NCBI GenBank assembly: GCA_905209135.1
Contig: CAJLRT010000042.1
Location: 1-8,392, forward strand
Length of the DNA: 8,392 nucleotides
DNA from: an uncultured Eubacteriales bacterium
GTDB lineage: Bacteria > Bacillota > Clostridia > Oscillospirales > UMGS1783
Direction: 5' to 3'
Positions 1 to 6,418 of the stretch are shown here, piece after piece. Numbering within the stretch: position 1 is the first letter of the stretch; each line of letters begins with the position of its first letter. A program made the translations under genes and the position numbers. The notes under the pieces were generated by a model. That model searched no databases, had not been told where the DNA came from, and saw nothing but the letters and a program-made list of their open reading frames with translations.

Positions 1-53
1 GTTACAAACGGCTTTTCGGGGTCGTTGGGGATGGCATTCTTGTTGGCGGTGAT
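1..53 (-). pseudogene. glyA: Fragment of serine hydroxymethyltransferase gene joined out of frame to aspS
   Basis: Read on the minus strand from base 53 with codon boundaries shifted relative to aspS, this stretch encodes [17 protein letters not shown] followed by a partial codon. That is the conserved C-terminal-half segment of GlyA, which normally reads NKNxIPxDPxxPFVTSGIR. Thirteen of its 17 codons end in G or C, as expected for coding DNA in this genome; the aspS frame over the same bases gives only 9 of 18 and soon reaches a stop codon (bases 2-4). GlyA converts serine and tetrahydrofolate to glycine and 5,10-methylene-tetrahydrofolate in the cytosol. Only about 17 residues are visible and none of the PLP-binding region is present. 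The assignment rests on recognising the motif, not on a search. The join is best explained by an assembly chimera or a rearrangement. Confidence 0.75.
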
Positions 54-55
54 GG

Positions 56-769
56 GGGCTGGCGGTCGGCGCGCAGGTCCTCGTCGCGGAAACAGCGGAC
101 GATCTGCATATACCGGTCGTAGCCGGAGAGCATGAGCAACTGCTTGTACTGCTGCGGCGACTGGGGCAGGGCGTAAAAGGAGCCGGGATGGACGCGGGAG
201 GGCACAATGTAGTCGCGCGCGCCCTCGGGCGAGCTCTTGATGAGCATGGGCGTTTCAATCTCCAGGAAGCCCTGGCTGTCAAAGTAGTCGCGGGTGAGCT
301 TGGCGACCTTGTGGCGCAGCATGATATTGCGCTGCATGTCGGGCCGGCGCAGGTCGAGGTAGCGGTATTTCAGGCGGACTTTCTCGTTTGTGCGCGAGTT
401 TTCCTCAATTTCAAACGGCGGCGTTTCCGCGGCGGACAGGATGCGCAGCTCGGCTGCGCGCACCTCGATCATTCCCGTCGGCTGCGCCGGGTTGACAGTC
501 TCCTCGCTGCGGCGGCGCACTTCGCCGCGCACGGCAACGACATATTCGCCGCGCAGGCGCTCCGCCTTGTCGTGCAGCATTTTGTCCGCGCCCTCGTCAA
601 ACACGACCTGGAGCAGGCCGGTGCGGTCGCGCAGCTCGATGAAGATCAGCGCGCCGAGGTTGCGGACCGTGCCTACCCAGCCGCATACGGTGACTTCCGC
701 GCCGGCGTCCGTATCGCGCAGTGCGGCGCAGTAATGGGTCCGTTTCAAGCCTTGCATGGTATCTGCCAT
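56..769 (-). CDS. aspS: Aspartyl-tRNA synthetase, N-terminal 40% (interrupted)
   Basis: Class II synthetase that charges tRNA-Asp with aspartate in the cytosol. The ATG at 769 follows a GAGGAG ribosome binding site lying just after the hisS stop codon; the frame is open further upstream but only through hisS sequence. Residues about 23-112 form the OB-fold anticodon-binding domain ([23 protein letters not shown]). The catalytic domain starts near residue 130 with [15 protein letters not shown], then motif 1 ([25 protein letters not shown] region) and the [11 protein letters not shown] segment. Motif 2 begins correctly as [11 protein letters not shown] (residues 227-237), where EFTQID should follow. 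Instead the match ends at about base 58, and the next bases belong to a different gene. Bacterial AspRS is about 590 residues, so more than half, including motif 3, is missing and no active enzyme can come from this sequence as given. It is the second gene of the hisS-aspS unit, a common Firmicutes pairing. Confidence 0.96.
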
Positions 770-782
770 AGTTTTCTCTCCT

Positions 783-2042
783 CTATCTCTCTGTAATATA
801 TTCGTACAATTTGTCCAGGGGCACCTCCGCCTGCTCGGACTTTGCAAGGTCCCGCAGGGCCGCGACGCCCCGGTCCAGCTCATCGTCGCCCAGAATGGCG
901 GCGTAGCGGCTGCCGATCTTGCCCGCGTACTTCATCTGCGCCTTGAGGCTGCGGCCGCACAGGTCGGTCACGCAGGACAGGCCGCGGCCGCGCAGTCCGT
1001 CCGCGATTGTGGCGGCGCGGGCCGCCGCGCGCGGGCCGAGCGCGGCGAGGAACAGGTCGGGCCCGGCCGGGCGCGGAATGTCCACGCCGGTGTTTTCCAT
1101 CAGCAAAAGCAGGCGTTCCAGGCCCATGGCAAAGCCCAGGCCGGACAGGGGCGCGCCGCCCAGGTCCTCGGCCAGGCCGTCGTACCGGCCGCCGCCGAAG
1201 ACGGCCGACTGCGCGCCGATCTGACTGGAAGTGAACTCAAATACGGTGCGGTTGTAATAGTCGAGCCCGCGCACGATGAACGGATTGACGGCGTAGTCCA
1301 CGCCCAGCGCGTCCAGACCTTCGCGCACCTTTGCAAAATGGTCGGCGCAGTCGCCGCACAGATAGTCGAGTATGGAGGGCGCGCCCGCCTTCAGCGCGCT
1401 GCAGACGGGCGATTTGCAGTCGAGCAGGCGCAGCGGATTGGTCTCCAGCCTGCCGAGGCAGGTTTCGCAGAGGCGGTCTTTGAACTGTGCGTAGTATTCG
1501 ACCAGCGCCGCCTTGTACGCGGCCCTGCATTCGCGGCAGCCGATGGAGTTGATCTCAAGCGTCACGCCGCCGATGCCGAGCGTGCGCAGGATGTGCGCGC
1601 CGAGCGCGATGACCTCGCAGTCCGCCGTGGGGTCGGCCGCGCCGAACACCTCTACGCCGAACTGATGGAACTCGCGCAGCCGGCCGGCCTGCGGCTTTTC
1701 ATAGCGGAAGCAGGGGATGATGTAAAAGGTCTTGAGCGGAAGCAGACCGCCGTACAGGCCGTGTTCCAGCACCATGCGCACGACGGACGCCGTGCCCTCC
1801 GGGCGCAGGGTGATGCTGCGGCCGCCCTTGTCGTTGAAGGTGTACATCTCCTTCTGGACCACGTCCGTCGCATCCCCGACGCCGCGCTGGAACAGCTCGG
1901 TGTGCTCAAAGGTCGGGAAGCGCGCCTCCTCATATCCGTACCGGCGGCCGGCTTCGCGCATAACCGACTCCAAATACTGCCATTTGTAGGACTCCTGCGG
2001 CAGCACGTCGCAGGTGCCTTTCGGCGCCGTGATCTGTGCCAT
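783..2042 (-). CDS. hisS: Histidyl-tRNA synthetase
   Basis: Class II synthetase that activates histidine and charges tRNA-His. The 419-residue protein is complete and of normal length. The ATG at 2042 has an AAGGAG site upstream; the frame stays open further upstream, but only across the T-box terminator. Visible landmarks: the LRPEGTA strand (79-85), motif 2 with [20 protein letters not shown] (112-131), the histidine-specific loops [13 protein letters not shown] (258-270) and [10 protein letters not shown] (281-290), and motif 3 [11 protein letters not shown] (301-311). The C-terminal anticodon-binding domain spans about 327-419. Cysteines at 169/172, 192/195, 209/214 and 229/232 lie in the insertion domain, arranged like a metal site; similar cysteines occur in many Clostridial HisRS. 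The gene follows a T-box leader and precedes aspS by 13 nt, so both synthetases are probably made from one tRNA-sensing transcript. Confidence 0.98.
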   Translation of the reverse strand: MAQITAPKGTCDVLPQESYKWQYLESVMREAGRRYGYEEARFPTFEHTELFQRGVGDATDVVQKEMYTFNDKGGRSITLRPEGTASVVRMVLEHGLYGGLLPLKTFYIIPCFRYEKPQAGRLREFHQFGVEVFGAADPTADCEVIALGAHILRTLGIGGVTLEINSIGCRECRAAYKAALVEYYAQFKDRLCETCLGRLETNPLRLLDCKSPVCSALKAGAPSILDYLCGDCADHFAKVREGLDALGVDYAVNPFIVRGLDYYNRTVFEFTSSQIGAQSAVFGGGRYDGLAEDLGGAPLSGLGFAMGLERLLLLMENTGVDIPRPAGPDLFLAALGPRAAARAATIADGLRGRGLSCVTDLCGRSLKAQMKYAGKIGSRYAAILGDDELDRGVAALRDLAKSEQAEVPLDKLYEYITER

Positions 2043-2078
2043 GTTATCATTCTCCTTCCGGCTCGGCTGAGCCTGTGT

Positions 2079-2116
2079 AAAAAAACCGCGTCCCCCTCCA
2101 AAGCAAAGGGACGCGG
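2079..2116 (-). terminator. Intrinsic terminator of the hisS-aspS T-box leader
   Basis: On the minus strand a perfect 9-bp stem CCGCGTCCC/GGGACGCGG (2108-2116 with 2086-2094) with a 13-nt loop is followed directly by seven T residues (2079-2085), 36 nt before the hisS start codon. The 5' arm of this stem overlaps bases that the T-box needs for its antiterminator (CCCTTT at 2105-2110 and CGT at 2111-2113). The two folds are therefore mutually exclusive, as expected for tRNA-controlled attenuation. Confidence 0.93.
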
Positions 2117-2300
2117 AAAACTGGTTTCCCCGTGGTGCCACCCTTTTTCAGGGGCGGTACGCCCCCCTCAAAAGCGTTGTTACCCATACTGCCCGGTGTT
2201 CCGGCCGCACAGCTTTCCGCAGGGCGCTTTCAGCCAAAGGCGTCCCTCTCTGCCGCGTTGCTTGCGGGGCCGGCGGCGCTGCGCCGCGGGCGGGTGCGTT
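2079..2300 (-). promoter_or_regulatory. T-box leader (tRNA-sensing riboswitch) controlling hisS-aspS
   Basis: The T-box core AGGGTGGCACCACGGGG lies at 2128-2144 on the minus strand. It can fold as an antiterminator, AAAGGG (2141-2146) with CCCTTT (2105-2110) and ACG (2131-2133) with CGT (2111-2113), leaving the TGGC that pairs with the tRNA acceptor end in a bulge. A stem III-like hairpin GGGGCG-TAC-CGCCCC sits at 2151-2165. A plausible stem I is built from ACCC/GGGT (2292-2295 with 2182-2185), GCCCG/CGGGC (2287-2291 with 2191-2195) and CCGGCC/GGCCGG (2268-2273 with 2201-2206). It holds AACAC (2196-2200) in the 3' side of its internal loop, with CAC (His) as the likely specifier. A distal hairpin AGGG-A-CGC/GCG-CCCT lies further up the stem. 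The fold is GC-rich and hand-drawn, so stem details are tentative. I found no convincing promoter between mgsA and the leader; read-through from the minD promoter is possible. Confidence 0.92.
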
Positions 2301-2307
2301 CTGTTCC

Positions 2308-2709
2308 TTACTGCGCCAGCCGATCCTGGCGGAGCTTCTGCAGCGTGCCGTCTTTCAGCGCGTGCATGATAATCTCTGCGGCGGTGAGGTTGGTCGCATA
2401 GGGCAGGCTGTGCGTGTCGCACAGGCAGAGCAGGTGCTCGTGCCATTCGTTCTGCCCGGCGGTAATCGTGTCCCGGAAAAACAGGAGCAGGTCGATTTCG
2501 TCATGGGCGATGCGCGAGGCAATCTGCTGGTCGCCGCCCTGGCGGCCGGGCATGAAGCGGTGCACTTTCAGGCCCGTCATGTCCTCCACGAGCTTGCCCG
2601 TCGTGCCCGTTGCAAACAGGTTGTGCCGGCAGAGTATCCCGGCGTGCGCGAGGCAGAAGTCGATCATCAACTGTTTTTTTCTGTCGTTGGCGATTAGGGC
2701 GATATTCAT
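2308..2709 (-). CDS. mgsA: Methylglyoxal synthase family protein
   Basis: Family role: conversion of dihydroxyacetone phosphate to methylglyoxal and phosphate, a bypass of lower glycolysis used under phosphate or carbon imbalance. The 133-residue length is typical. Family landmarks: LIANDRKK near the N-terminus, the phosphate-binding loop LFATGTTGKLV (31-41), GGDQQIASRI with the catalytic aspartate D60, LLLFFRD ending in D80, and LPYATNLTAAEII (102-114). Several positions usually conserved around the active site differ. The HD pair is N8-D9, the SGP before GGDQQ is PGR (54-56), and the PHxPD loop after FFRD is absent and one residue shorter, so activity is less certain than the family call. 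The ATG at 2709 has a TAGGAG site that overlaps the minD stop codon, 11 nt away, so translation is probably coupled. The neighbouring T-box leader begins directly after its stop. Confidence 0.9.
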   Translation of the reverse strand: MNIALIANDRKKQLMIDFCLAHAGILCRHNLFATGTTGKLVEDMTGLKVHRFMPGRQGGDQQIASRIAHDEIDLLLFFRDTITAGQNEWHEHLLCLCDTHSLPYATNLTAAEIIMHALKDGTLQKLRQDRLAQ

Positions 2710-2720
2710 ACGTACATCTC

Positions 2721-3464
2721 CTACCAGAATTTATACAGGGGCCGGCTGCGTCCGTCGACCCTGGCCGCGATGTTGTCGATGGCAACGGCGGCCGGTTCCC
2801 TGCCGCAGCAGACCGGATAGCCGCCGTTCGTCATGAGAATGACGTTGCGGTCCTCCGGGACCAGCCCGAGCAGCCTGACTGCGGTAATGTCGATAATCTC
2901 GTCTATGTTGGAAAACAGCCCGCTCTTGATAAGCGTGGGCGTGACGCGGTTGACGATCAGCCGCTGCTTTTTCGCCGGGAGCAACTGCGCGGTGCGGTCC
3001 GCGTCGCGTATGGCGGTGTTCTCCGGCGTGGTTACGATCAGCAGCAGATCGCTCAGCCCGCTGATGATGCGGTGGACGCGCCCTGCGCCCGCCGGGCAGT
3101 CCAGAATAATATGGTCGAACTGTTCGGCCGTCTGGGCGAGCAGCGCCTGCATGTTCTGCTCCGTCATAAGCGGGTCGTCCACCTCGGTGGAGGCGCTGAT
3201 GAAATACAGGTTGGGATAGTTCGGATGCCGGACGGCGGCTTCCGCGACCGCGCGCCGGCCGGCCAGTACGTCCGCCAGGTTGTACACGCCGAGGTCGGCG
3301 ATGCCGAGCATAAGGTCCAGGTTGCGCAGGCCCGCGTCACAGTCGATCAGCAGGACGCGCCGGCCAAGCGAGGTCAGAGACGCGGCAATGCCGGCGGCTA
3401 TCGTGGATTTCCCGACGCCGCCCTTTCCCGATGCGATTGCCACTACCTGTCCCAAGCCCGTCAC
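2721..3464 (-). CDS. minD: MinD-type septum-site ATPase, short form
   Basis: MinD is a deviant-Walker ATPase that dimerises on the membrane and, in canonical systems, recruits MinC to block FtsZ rings near cell poles. Seen here: deviant Walker A KGGVGKS (14-20, signature lysines K14 and K19), LLIDCDAGLRNLDLMLG (38-54, the MinD-specific stretch), switch II DCPAG (122-126) and the VNR base-binding motif (171-173). I chose the GTG at 3464 because AGGAAAC lies 5 nt upstream and a good promoter lies just beyond; a TTG at 3455 is an alternative. Longer upstream frames run into the promoter and the repeat. At 247 residues it is somewhat short: it ends in RSRPLYKFW and lacks the usual amphipathic helix of the KGFFxRLFG type. 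No minC or minE is adjacent. A MinD-like ParA relative with another partner cannot be excluded. Confidence 0.92.
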   Translation of the reverse strand: MTGLGQVVAIASGKGGVGKSTIAAGIAASLTSLGRRVLLIDCDAGLRNLDLMLGIADLGVYNLADVLAGRRAVAEAAVRHPNYPNLYFISASTEVDDPLMTEQNMQALLAQTAEQFDHIILDCPAGAGRVHRIISGLSDLLLIVTTPENTAIRDADRTAQLLPAKKQRLIVNRVTPTLIKSGLFSNIDEIIDITAVRLLGLVPEDRNVILMTNGGYPVCCGREPAAVAIDNIAARVDGRSRPLYKFW

Positions 3465-3484
3465 CCGTTTCCTGAATATAATAT

Positions 3485-3514
3485 AGTGTACCATACCCCG
3501 GCGAAAAATGTCAA
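3485..3514 (-). promoter_or_regulatory. SigA-type extended -10 promoter for minD-mgsA
   Basis: On the minus strand a perfect -35 TTGACA (3509-3514) is followed after 18 nt by TACACT (3485-3490). TACACT is preceded by TGG, giving an extended -10 (TGnTACACT). Transcription would start near 3478, about 14 nt before the minD GTG, leaving a short leader that carries the AGGA ribosome binding site. The promoter sits between the hexanucleotide repeat and minD, so minD-mgsA can be expressed separately from the mreC-mreD-PBP2 operon. Confidence 0.85.
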
Positions 3515-3576
3515 TGGGAAATATGCGCGGCGCAGGCCGGGCGGCGGTTTTCCGGGGCGCAGGGCGCGGGCCTGGC

Positions 3577-3836
3577 GGGCGCGGGCACAGACGCAGGCAC
3601 AGGCGCGGGCACAGACGCGGGTGCGGGCGCGGGCGCGGGTGCGGGCACAGGCGCAGGCGCGGGGTGCAGGTGCAGGGGCAGGTGCAGGCGCGGGCACAGA
3701 CGCGGGCGCGGGCGCAGGCGCGGAATACGGGCGCAGGCACGGGCACGGGCGCAGGCACGGGCGCAGACGCGGGGCGCAGGCGCGGGGTGCAGGGGCAGGC
3801 GCGGGCGCGGGTACAGGAACAGACGCGGGATACGGG
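3577..3836 (+). repeat. Imperfect GC-rich hexanucleotide tandem repeat between PBP2 and minD
   Basis: About 260 bp made of roughly 42 degenerate copies of a hexamer, on the + strand CRCRGG with a variable first base (CGCGGG, CACAGG, CGCAGG, TGCAGG, CACAGA). The register slips in a few places by one or three bases, for example at the GGGG runs and at GGAATA near 3722. There is higher-order duplication: GGCGCGGGCACAGACGCGGG is identical at 3602-3621 and 3687-3706, and CGCGGRATACGGG recurs at 3719-3731 and 3824-3836. It begins directly after the PBP2 stop codon and ends about 60 bp before the minD -35 box. With flanks it fills the 3465-3837 gap; apart from the minD promoter I see no other gene or clear terminator there. 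Frames through it translate as Pro-Ala, Ala-Arg or Gly-Ala strings and show no domain. Confidence 0.95.
3619..3645 (+). other. Five-tract G-quadruplex motif inside the repeat
   Basis: Five GGG tracts at 3619, 3625, 3631, 3637 and 3643, each separated by exactly three bases (TGC or CGC), satisfy the canonical G3N3 quadruplex pattern with one tract to spare. They are on the + strand, which is the template strand for all genes here, so a structure would form in DNA and not in the mRNA. The motif is about 105 bp upstream of the minD -35 box. Folding is an inference from pattern only. Confidence 0.7.
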
Positions 3837-3837
3837 A

Positions 3838-5880
3838 TCAGTCGGGCAGAAGGTCGAGGTTGGCGGGCAGCGCCTGCTCCGCCGGCGCAAGCCCGAAATA
3901 GGCGTTCAGGATGTCCCTTGCAATGGGAAAGCTGTAATGACCGAGCCCGCCGTGCTCAATGACGGCCGCCACGGCAATCTGCGGGTCGTCCGCCGGGGCG
4001 TAGAGGATCATAACGGAGTTTGCCGAGCCGCCGGGGACCTCCGCCGTGCCCGTCTTGCAGGCGACCTTGACCGGATAGCCCTGAAAATAGGGCGCGCCCG
4101 CGCCGTAGAGGGCTACGTCCTCCATGCCTGCGCGGATCTGCTCCAGCGCGTCTCCGGCGTATTCGACCCGGCCGGCAATCTGCGTTTCCCGCTCGTACAG
4201 GACGCTGCCGTCCGCAGGGTCCGTCACCCGCAGGCCGATGTGCGGCGCACAGCGCACCCCGTCCGCGGCGAGGGTGGAGGCGTATACCGCGAGCTGCAGC
4301 GGCGTCATCATATTCTCCGACTGGCCGATGGCCGCCTGAATGGTATCGCCTCCCGTCCAGGTTCCGCCGGCGGCGGTGCGGTCGGCTTCGTTCGCGACGC
4401 TGCCGGCAACTTCGCCGGGCAGGTCTATGCCCGTCTTTTCCCCGAACCCGTACCGGCGCGCCGTCTCGGCCAGCGCGGCGGCCCCCGCCCTGCGCCCAGC
4501 CTCAAAAAAGTAACAGTTGCACGACTGCATGATGGCGCCCGGCAGGTCCAGCGCGCCGTGGGCGCGGCCCTGGTAGCAGGTGGGCTGGTAGCTGGAAAAA
4601 TAAGTGTAGCGGCCCTGGCACACAAAGTGTGCGTGCGGGTCGAGCGTGCCGGCGCAGGTGGCGGCCGTCGCCGTCACGAGCTTGAATGTGGAGCCGGGTT
4701 CATACGCGCCGCCGACGGCACGGTTGAGCAGAGGCAGACGCGCATCGGACGCAAGGCGCGTATACTGGCTGTCAAATTCCGCAAGGTCATAGCCCGGCCA
4801 GCTCGCCATGGCCAGCACGTCGCCCGTGCCCACCTCGACTGCGACGACGGCGCCTGCGTCCGCATCGCGGCCGGCGCCGCCCTTCTCCGAAGTGCGCGCC
4901 GCGATTTCGCCGATACGGCGGGCCAGGGACTGCTCCGCGGCGGCCTGCACGCCGGCGTCTATGGTCAGGTACAGGTCGTTTCCCGGGACGACCTGCTTTG
5001 TGTCGTACGCATCCACAAGGCCGCCGTGCGCGTCCACCCGGATGACCCGCTCGCCCTTCTGCCCGCGCAGCCAATGTTCGTATTCGCTCTCCACGCCCGA
5101 TACGCCGATACTGTCGTTTATGGAATAGCCGCGGCTTTTCAGGCTCTCGTAGGCCGCGGCGGAAATGCTGCCGACCCGACCGAGCACATGGGAGGCGAGC
5201 CCCGGCTGCGCATATTCGCGCGAGGCCTCCACAACGGCCTGCACGCCGGCCGGTGCCGCGCCCTCCTCGACGCGGACCACCGCTTCCATGGACACGCCGC
5301 GCGCGAACACATAGGCGTCGACGGAGGCGAGGTTCTGCTTTTCAATCTCATAATACGCGCCGGCGAGCGCGCGCAGCTGTGCGGGCGTTTCCGCGCAGGC
5401 CGCGTCCCCCGCGAGGGCGGCGAGCACCTGCCGGGGCGAAGCGCCGCCGTCCAGGCCGAGCGCGTCTTTCAGCCTTGCGGTGTCCGAGCCGGGGTCGAAG
5501 CAGTTTTCCTCGGTAAAGGCAAAGGGCTCCGTCCGGGAGACAGGCAGTGTGTCGGCCGGCGCGTCGCCCGTCTCTTCCAGTATGGACGCAAGCCTGCATA
5601 CGGCCTGCGCGAACGCCTCGCCCCGGCACTGCGCGCGGTCGATCTGAATGGCGTAGCTCTCACGGTTGACGACGAGGGGGGTTCCGTTTCTGTCGTATAT
5701 GTTCCCGCGCGGCGCGCTGAGCGTGAGGGTGCGCGTAACGCGTTTCTCCGCTTCGGCGCGGTAGGCGGCCGCGTCCGTTACCTGCATGCGTATCAACAGC
5801 GCGGCGTAGACGCAGAGCACGGCGAGCAGGATCGCGCCCGCCGCCAGCGTCCGGCGGCGGCGGAACGGTTCGTCGGCCAT
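3838..5880 (-). CDS. mrdA: Class B penicillin-binding protein (PBP2-type peptidoglycan transpeptidase)
   Basis: Membrane-anchored DD-transpeptidase that cross-links peptidoglycan; next to mreC and mreD it is most likely the elongation-specific PBP2. The 680-residue protein has a basic N-terminus (RRRR, 7-10), one transmembrane helix (about 12-30), the dimerisation-domain signature APRGNIYDRNGTPLV (56-70) and a long periplasm-side linker. The transpeptidase domain carries the three active-site motifs: S397-T-F-K400 with the nucleophilic serine, S453-C-N455, and K609-T-G-T612. The ATG at 5880 has an AAAGGGGG site and begins 1 nt after the mreD stop (TGACATG), indicating translational coupling. 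The TGA at 3838 abuts the hexanucleotide repeat. In the next frame the repeat starts as IPYPASVPVPAPAPAPAP, resembling a Pro-Ala tail, so a tail lost by frameshift is conceivable. Assignment as PBP2 rather than the division PBP (FtsI) rests on context. Confidence 0.95.
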   Translation of the reverse strand: MADEPFRRRRTLAAGAILLAVLCVYAALLIRMQVTDAAAYRAEAEKRVTRTLTLSAPRGNIYDRNGTPLVVNRESYAIQIDRAQCRGEAFAQAVCRLASILEETGDAPADTLPVSRTEPFAFTEENCFDPGSDTARLKDALGLDGGASPRQVLAALAGDAACAETPAQLRALAGAYYEIEKQNLASVDAYVFARGVSMEAVVRVEEGAAPAGVQAVVEASREYAQPGLASHVLGRVGSISAAAYESLKSRGYSINDSIGVSGVESEYEHWLRGQKGERVIRVDAHGGLVDAYDTKQVVPGNDLYLTIDAGVQAAAEQSLARRIGEIAARTSEKGGAGRDADAGAVVAVEVGTGDVLAMASWPGYDLAEFDSQYTRLASDARLPLLNRAVGGAYEPGSTFKLVTATAATCAGTLDPHAHFVCQGRYTYFSSYQPTCYQGRAHGALDLPGAIMQSCNCYFFEAGRRAGAAALAETARRYGFGEKTGIDLPGEVAGSVANEADRTAAGGTWTGGDTIQAAIGQSENMMTPLQLAVYASTLAADGVRCAPHIGLRVTDPADGSVLYERETQIAGRVEYAGDALEQIRAGMEDVALYGAGAPYFQGYPVKVACKTGTAEVPGGSANSVMILYAPADDPQIAVAAVIEHGGLGHYSFPIARDILNAYFGLAPAEQALPANLDLLPD

Positions 5881-5881
5881 G

Positions 5882-6418
5882 TCAGCGCCCCCTTTCCGCC
5901 GTCCGGCTTACGATAAGCCAGCACAGGGGCGCAAAGAGCAGGCCGGTGGCGAGCTTCAGGGCCGCGGCGGCGAGAAATGCGGGAAGGTTTACCGGCAGAG
6001 CGAGCGCCGTGAGGCCAAGGCAGAGCGCGCAGACCAGGGCCAGGGCCGCGGCGGCCGCGCACATATACGGCCAGAAGCCCGGCCTGCGCCGCGCAGCAGC
6101 GCCCGCAGAGACGCACAGCAGGAACACGGCCAGCGCAAGCGAGCCCGACGGCATCAGCCCGGCCTGCGCGTCGTAGAGAATCCCGGCGGCAAGCCCGTAC
6201 GCCGCGCCTGCCCACGGGCCGCAGGACCACGCGGCAGCCAGGACAAAGGGCAGCGCAAATTCGGCCCCGCGCGCCGTGAACCGGGCGGGGCCGCATGTCT
6301 GCACAAGATACAGGAAAAGCAGCAGCGCGGCGTACAGAACATGCCGGAAAACGGAGCGGAGAGAGCCCCGGCCCTGCGCACGCTCCGGCCCGCTACTGCG
6401 AAAAACCGACGACGACAT
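5882..6418 (-). CDS. mreD: Rod shape-determining membrane protein MreD
   Basis: MreD is a small polytopic membrane protein of the elongasome that works with MreC and PBP2 in lateral wall synthesis. The 178-residue product has a basic, serine-rich N-terminus and about five hydrophobic segments (roughly 27-41, 54-84, 92-108, 117-140, 146-171). It carries the family-like AAGILYDAQAG stretch near 77-87. Sequence conservation in MreD is low, so the call also relies on position between mreC and PBP2. I chose the ATG at 6418, which overlaps the end of mreC by 26 nt; a GTG at 6427 is possible. The nearest Shine-Dalgarno (GAGAGGA) is about 12 nt upstream, rather far, so coupling to mreC translation is likely. 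No good start exists after the mreC stop before the first membrane helix. Confidence 0.88.
   Translation of the reverse strand: MSSSVFRSSGPERAQGRGSLRSVFRHVLYAALLLFLYLVQTCGPARFTARGAEFALPFVLAAAWSCGPWAGAAYGLAAGILYDAQAGLMPSGSLALAVFLLCVSAGAAARRRPGFWPYMCAAAAALALVCALCLGLTALALPVNLPAFLAAAALKLATGLLFAPLCWLIVSRTAERGR

Noticed and set aside
169..200. tRNA or other small RNA genes in the window
   Set aside because: I looked for cloverleaf-like patterns and a TTCGA loop with a matching acceptor stem on both strands and saw none; apart from the T-box leader no RNA gene is supported.
756..2369. Long + strand open frame opposite hisS and its leader
   Set aside because: Shadow of hisS; the translation is low-complexity Ala/Arg/Gln-rich, and the T-box and synthetase motifs are on the minus strand.
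3496..3508. Shared TTTTTCGCCGGG between the minD promoter spacer and the hairpin at 8374-8392
   Set aside because: Only 12 bases are shared, the flanks differ and the hairpin partner is missing near minD; probably chance in GC-rich DNA.
3577..3836. CRISPR array
   Set aside because: The repeats are 6-bp units without spacers and with frequent substitutions; there are no cas genes.
3577..3836. Glycine/alanine-rich structural protein encoded on the + strand by the repeat
   Set aside because: No start codon with a ribosome binding site belongs to it, the frame changes at every indel, and the reading is equally open in several frames.
3465..3890. N-terminal extension of MinD through the repeat region
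   Set aside because: The extension would translate the promoter, the repeat and the end of PBP2 into a Cys/Arg/Pro-rich string. The GTG at 3464 has a ribosome binding site and a promoter just upstream.
3508..5916. Very long open frame (about 800 codons) on the + strand, antisense to PBP2 and through the repeat
   Set aside because: High GC makes stop codons rare in the frame opposite a real gene. The product has no recognisable domains, while the minus strand encodes a PBP with all three catalytic motifs.
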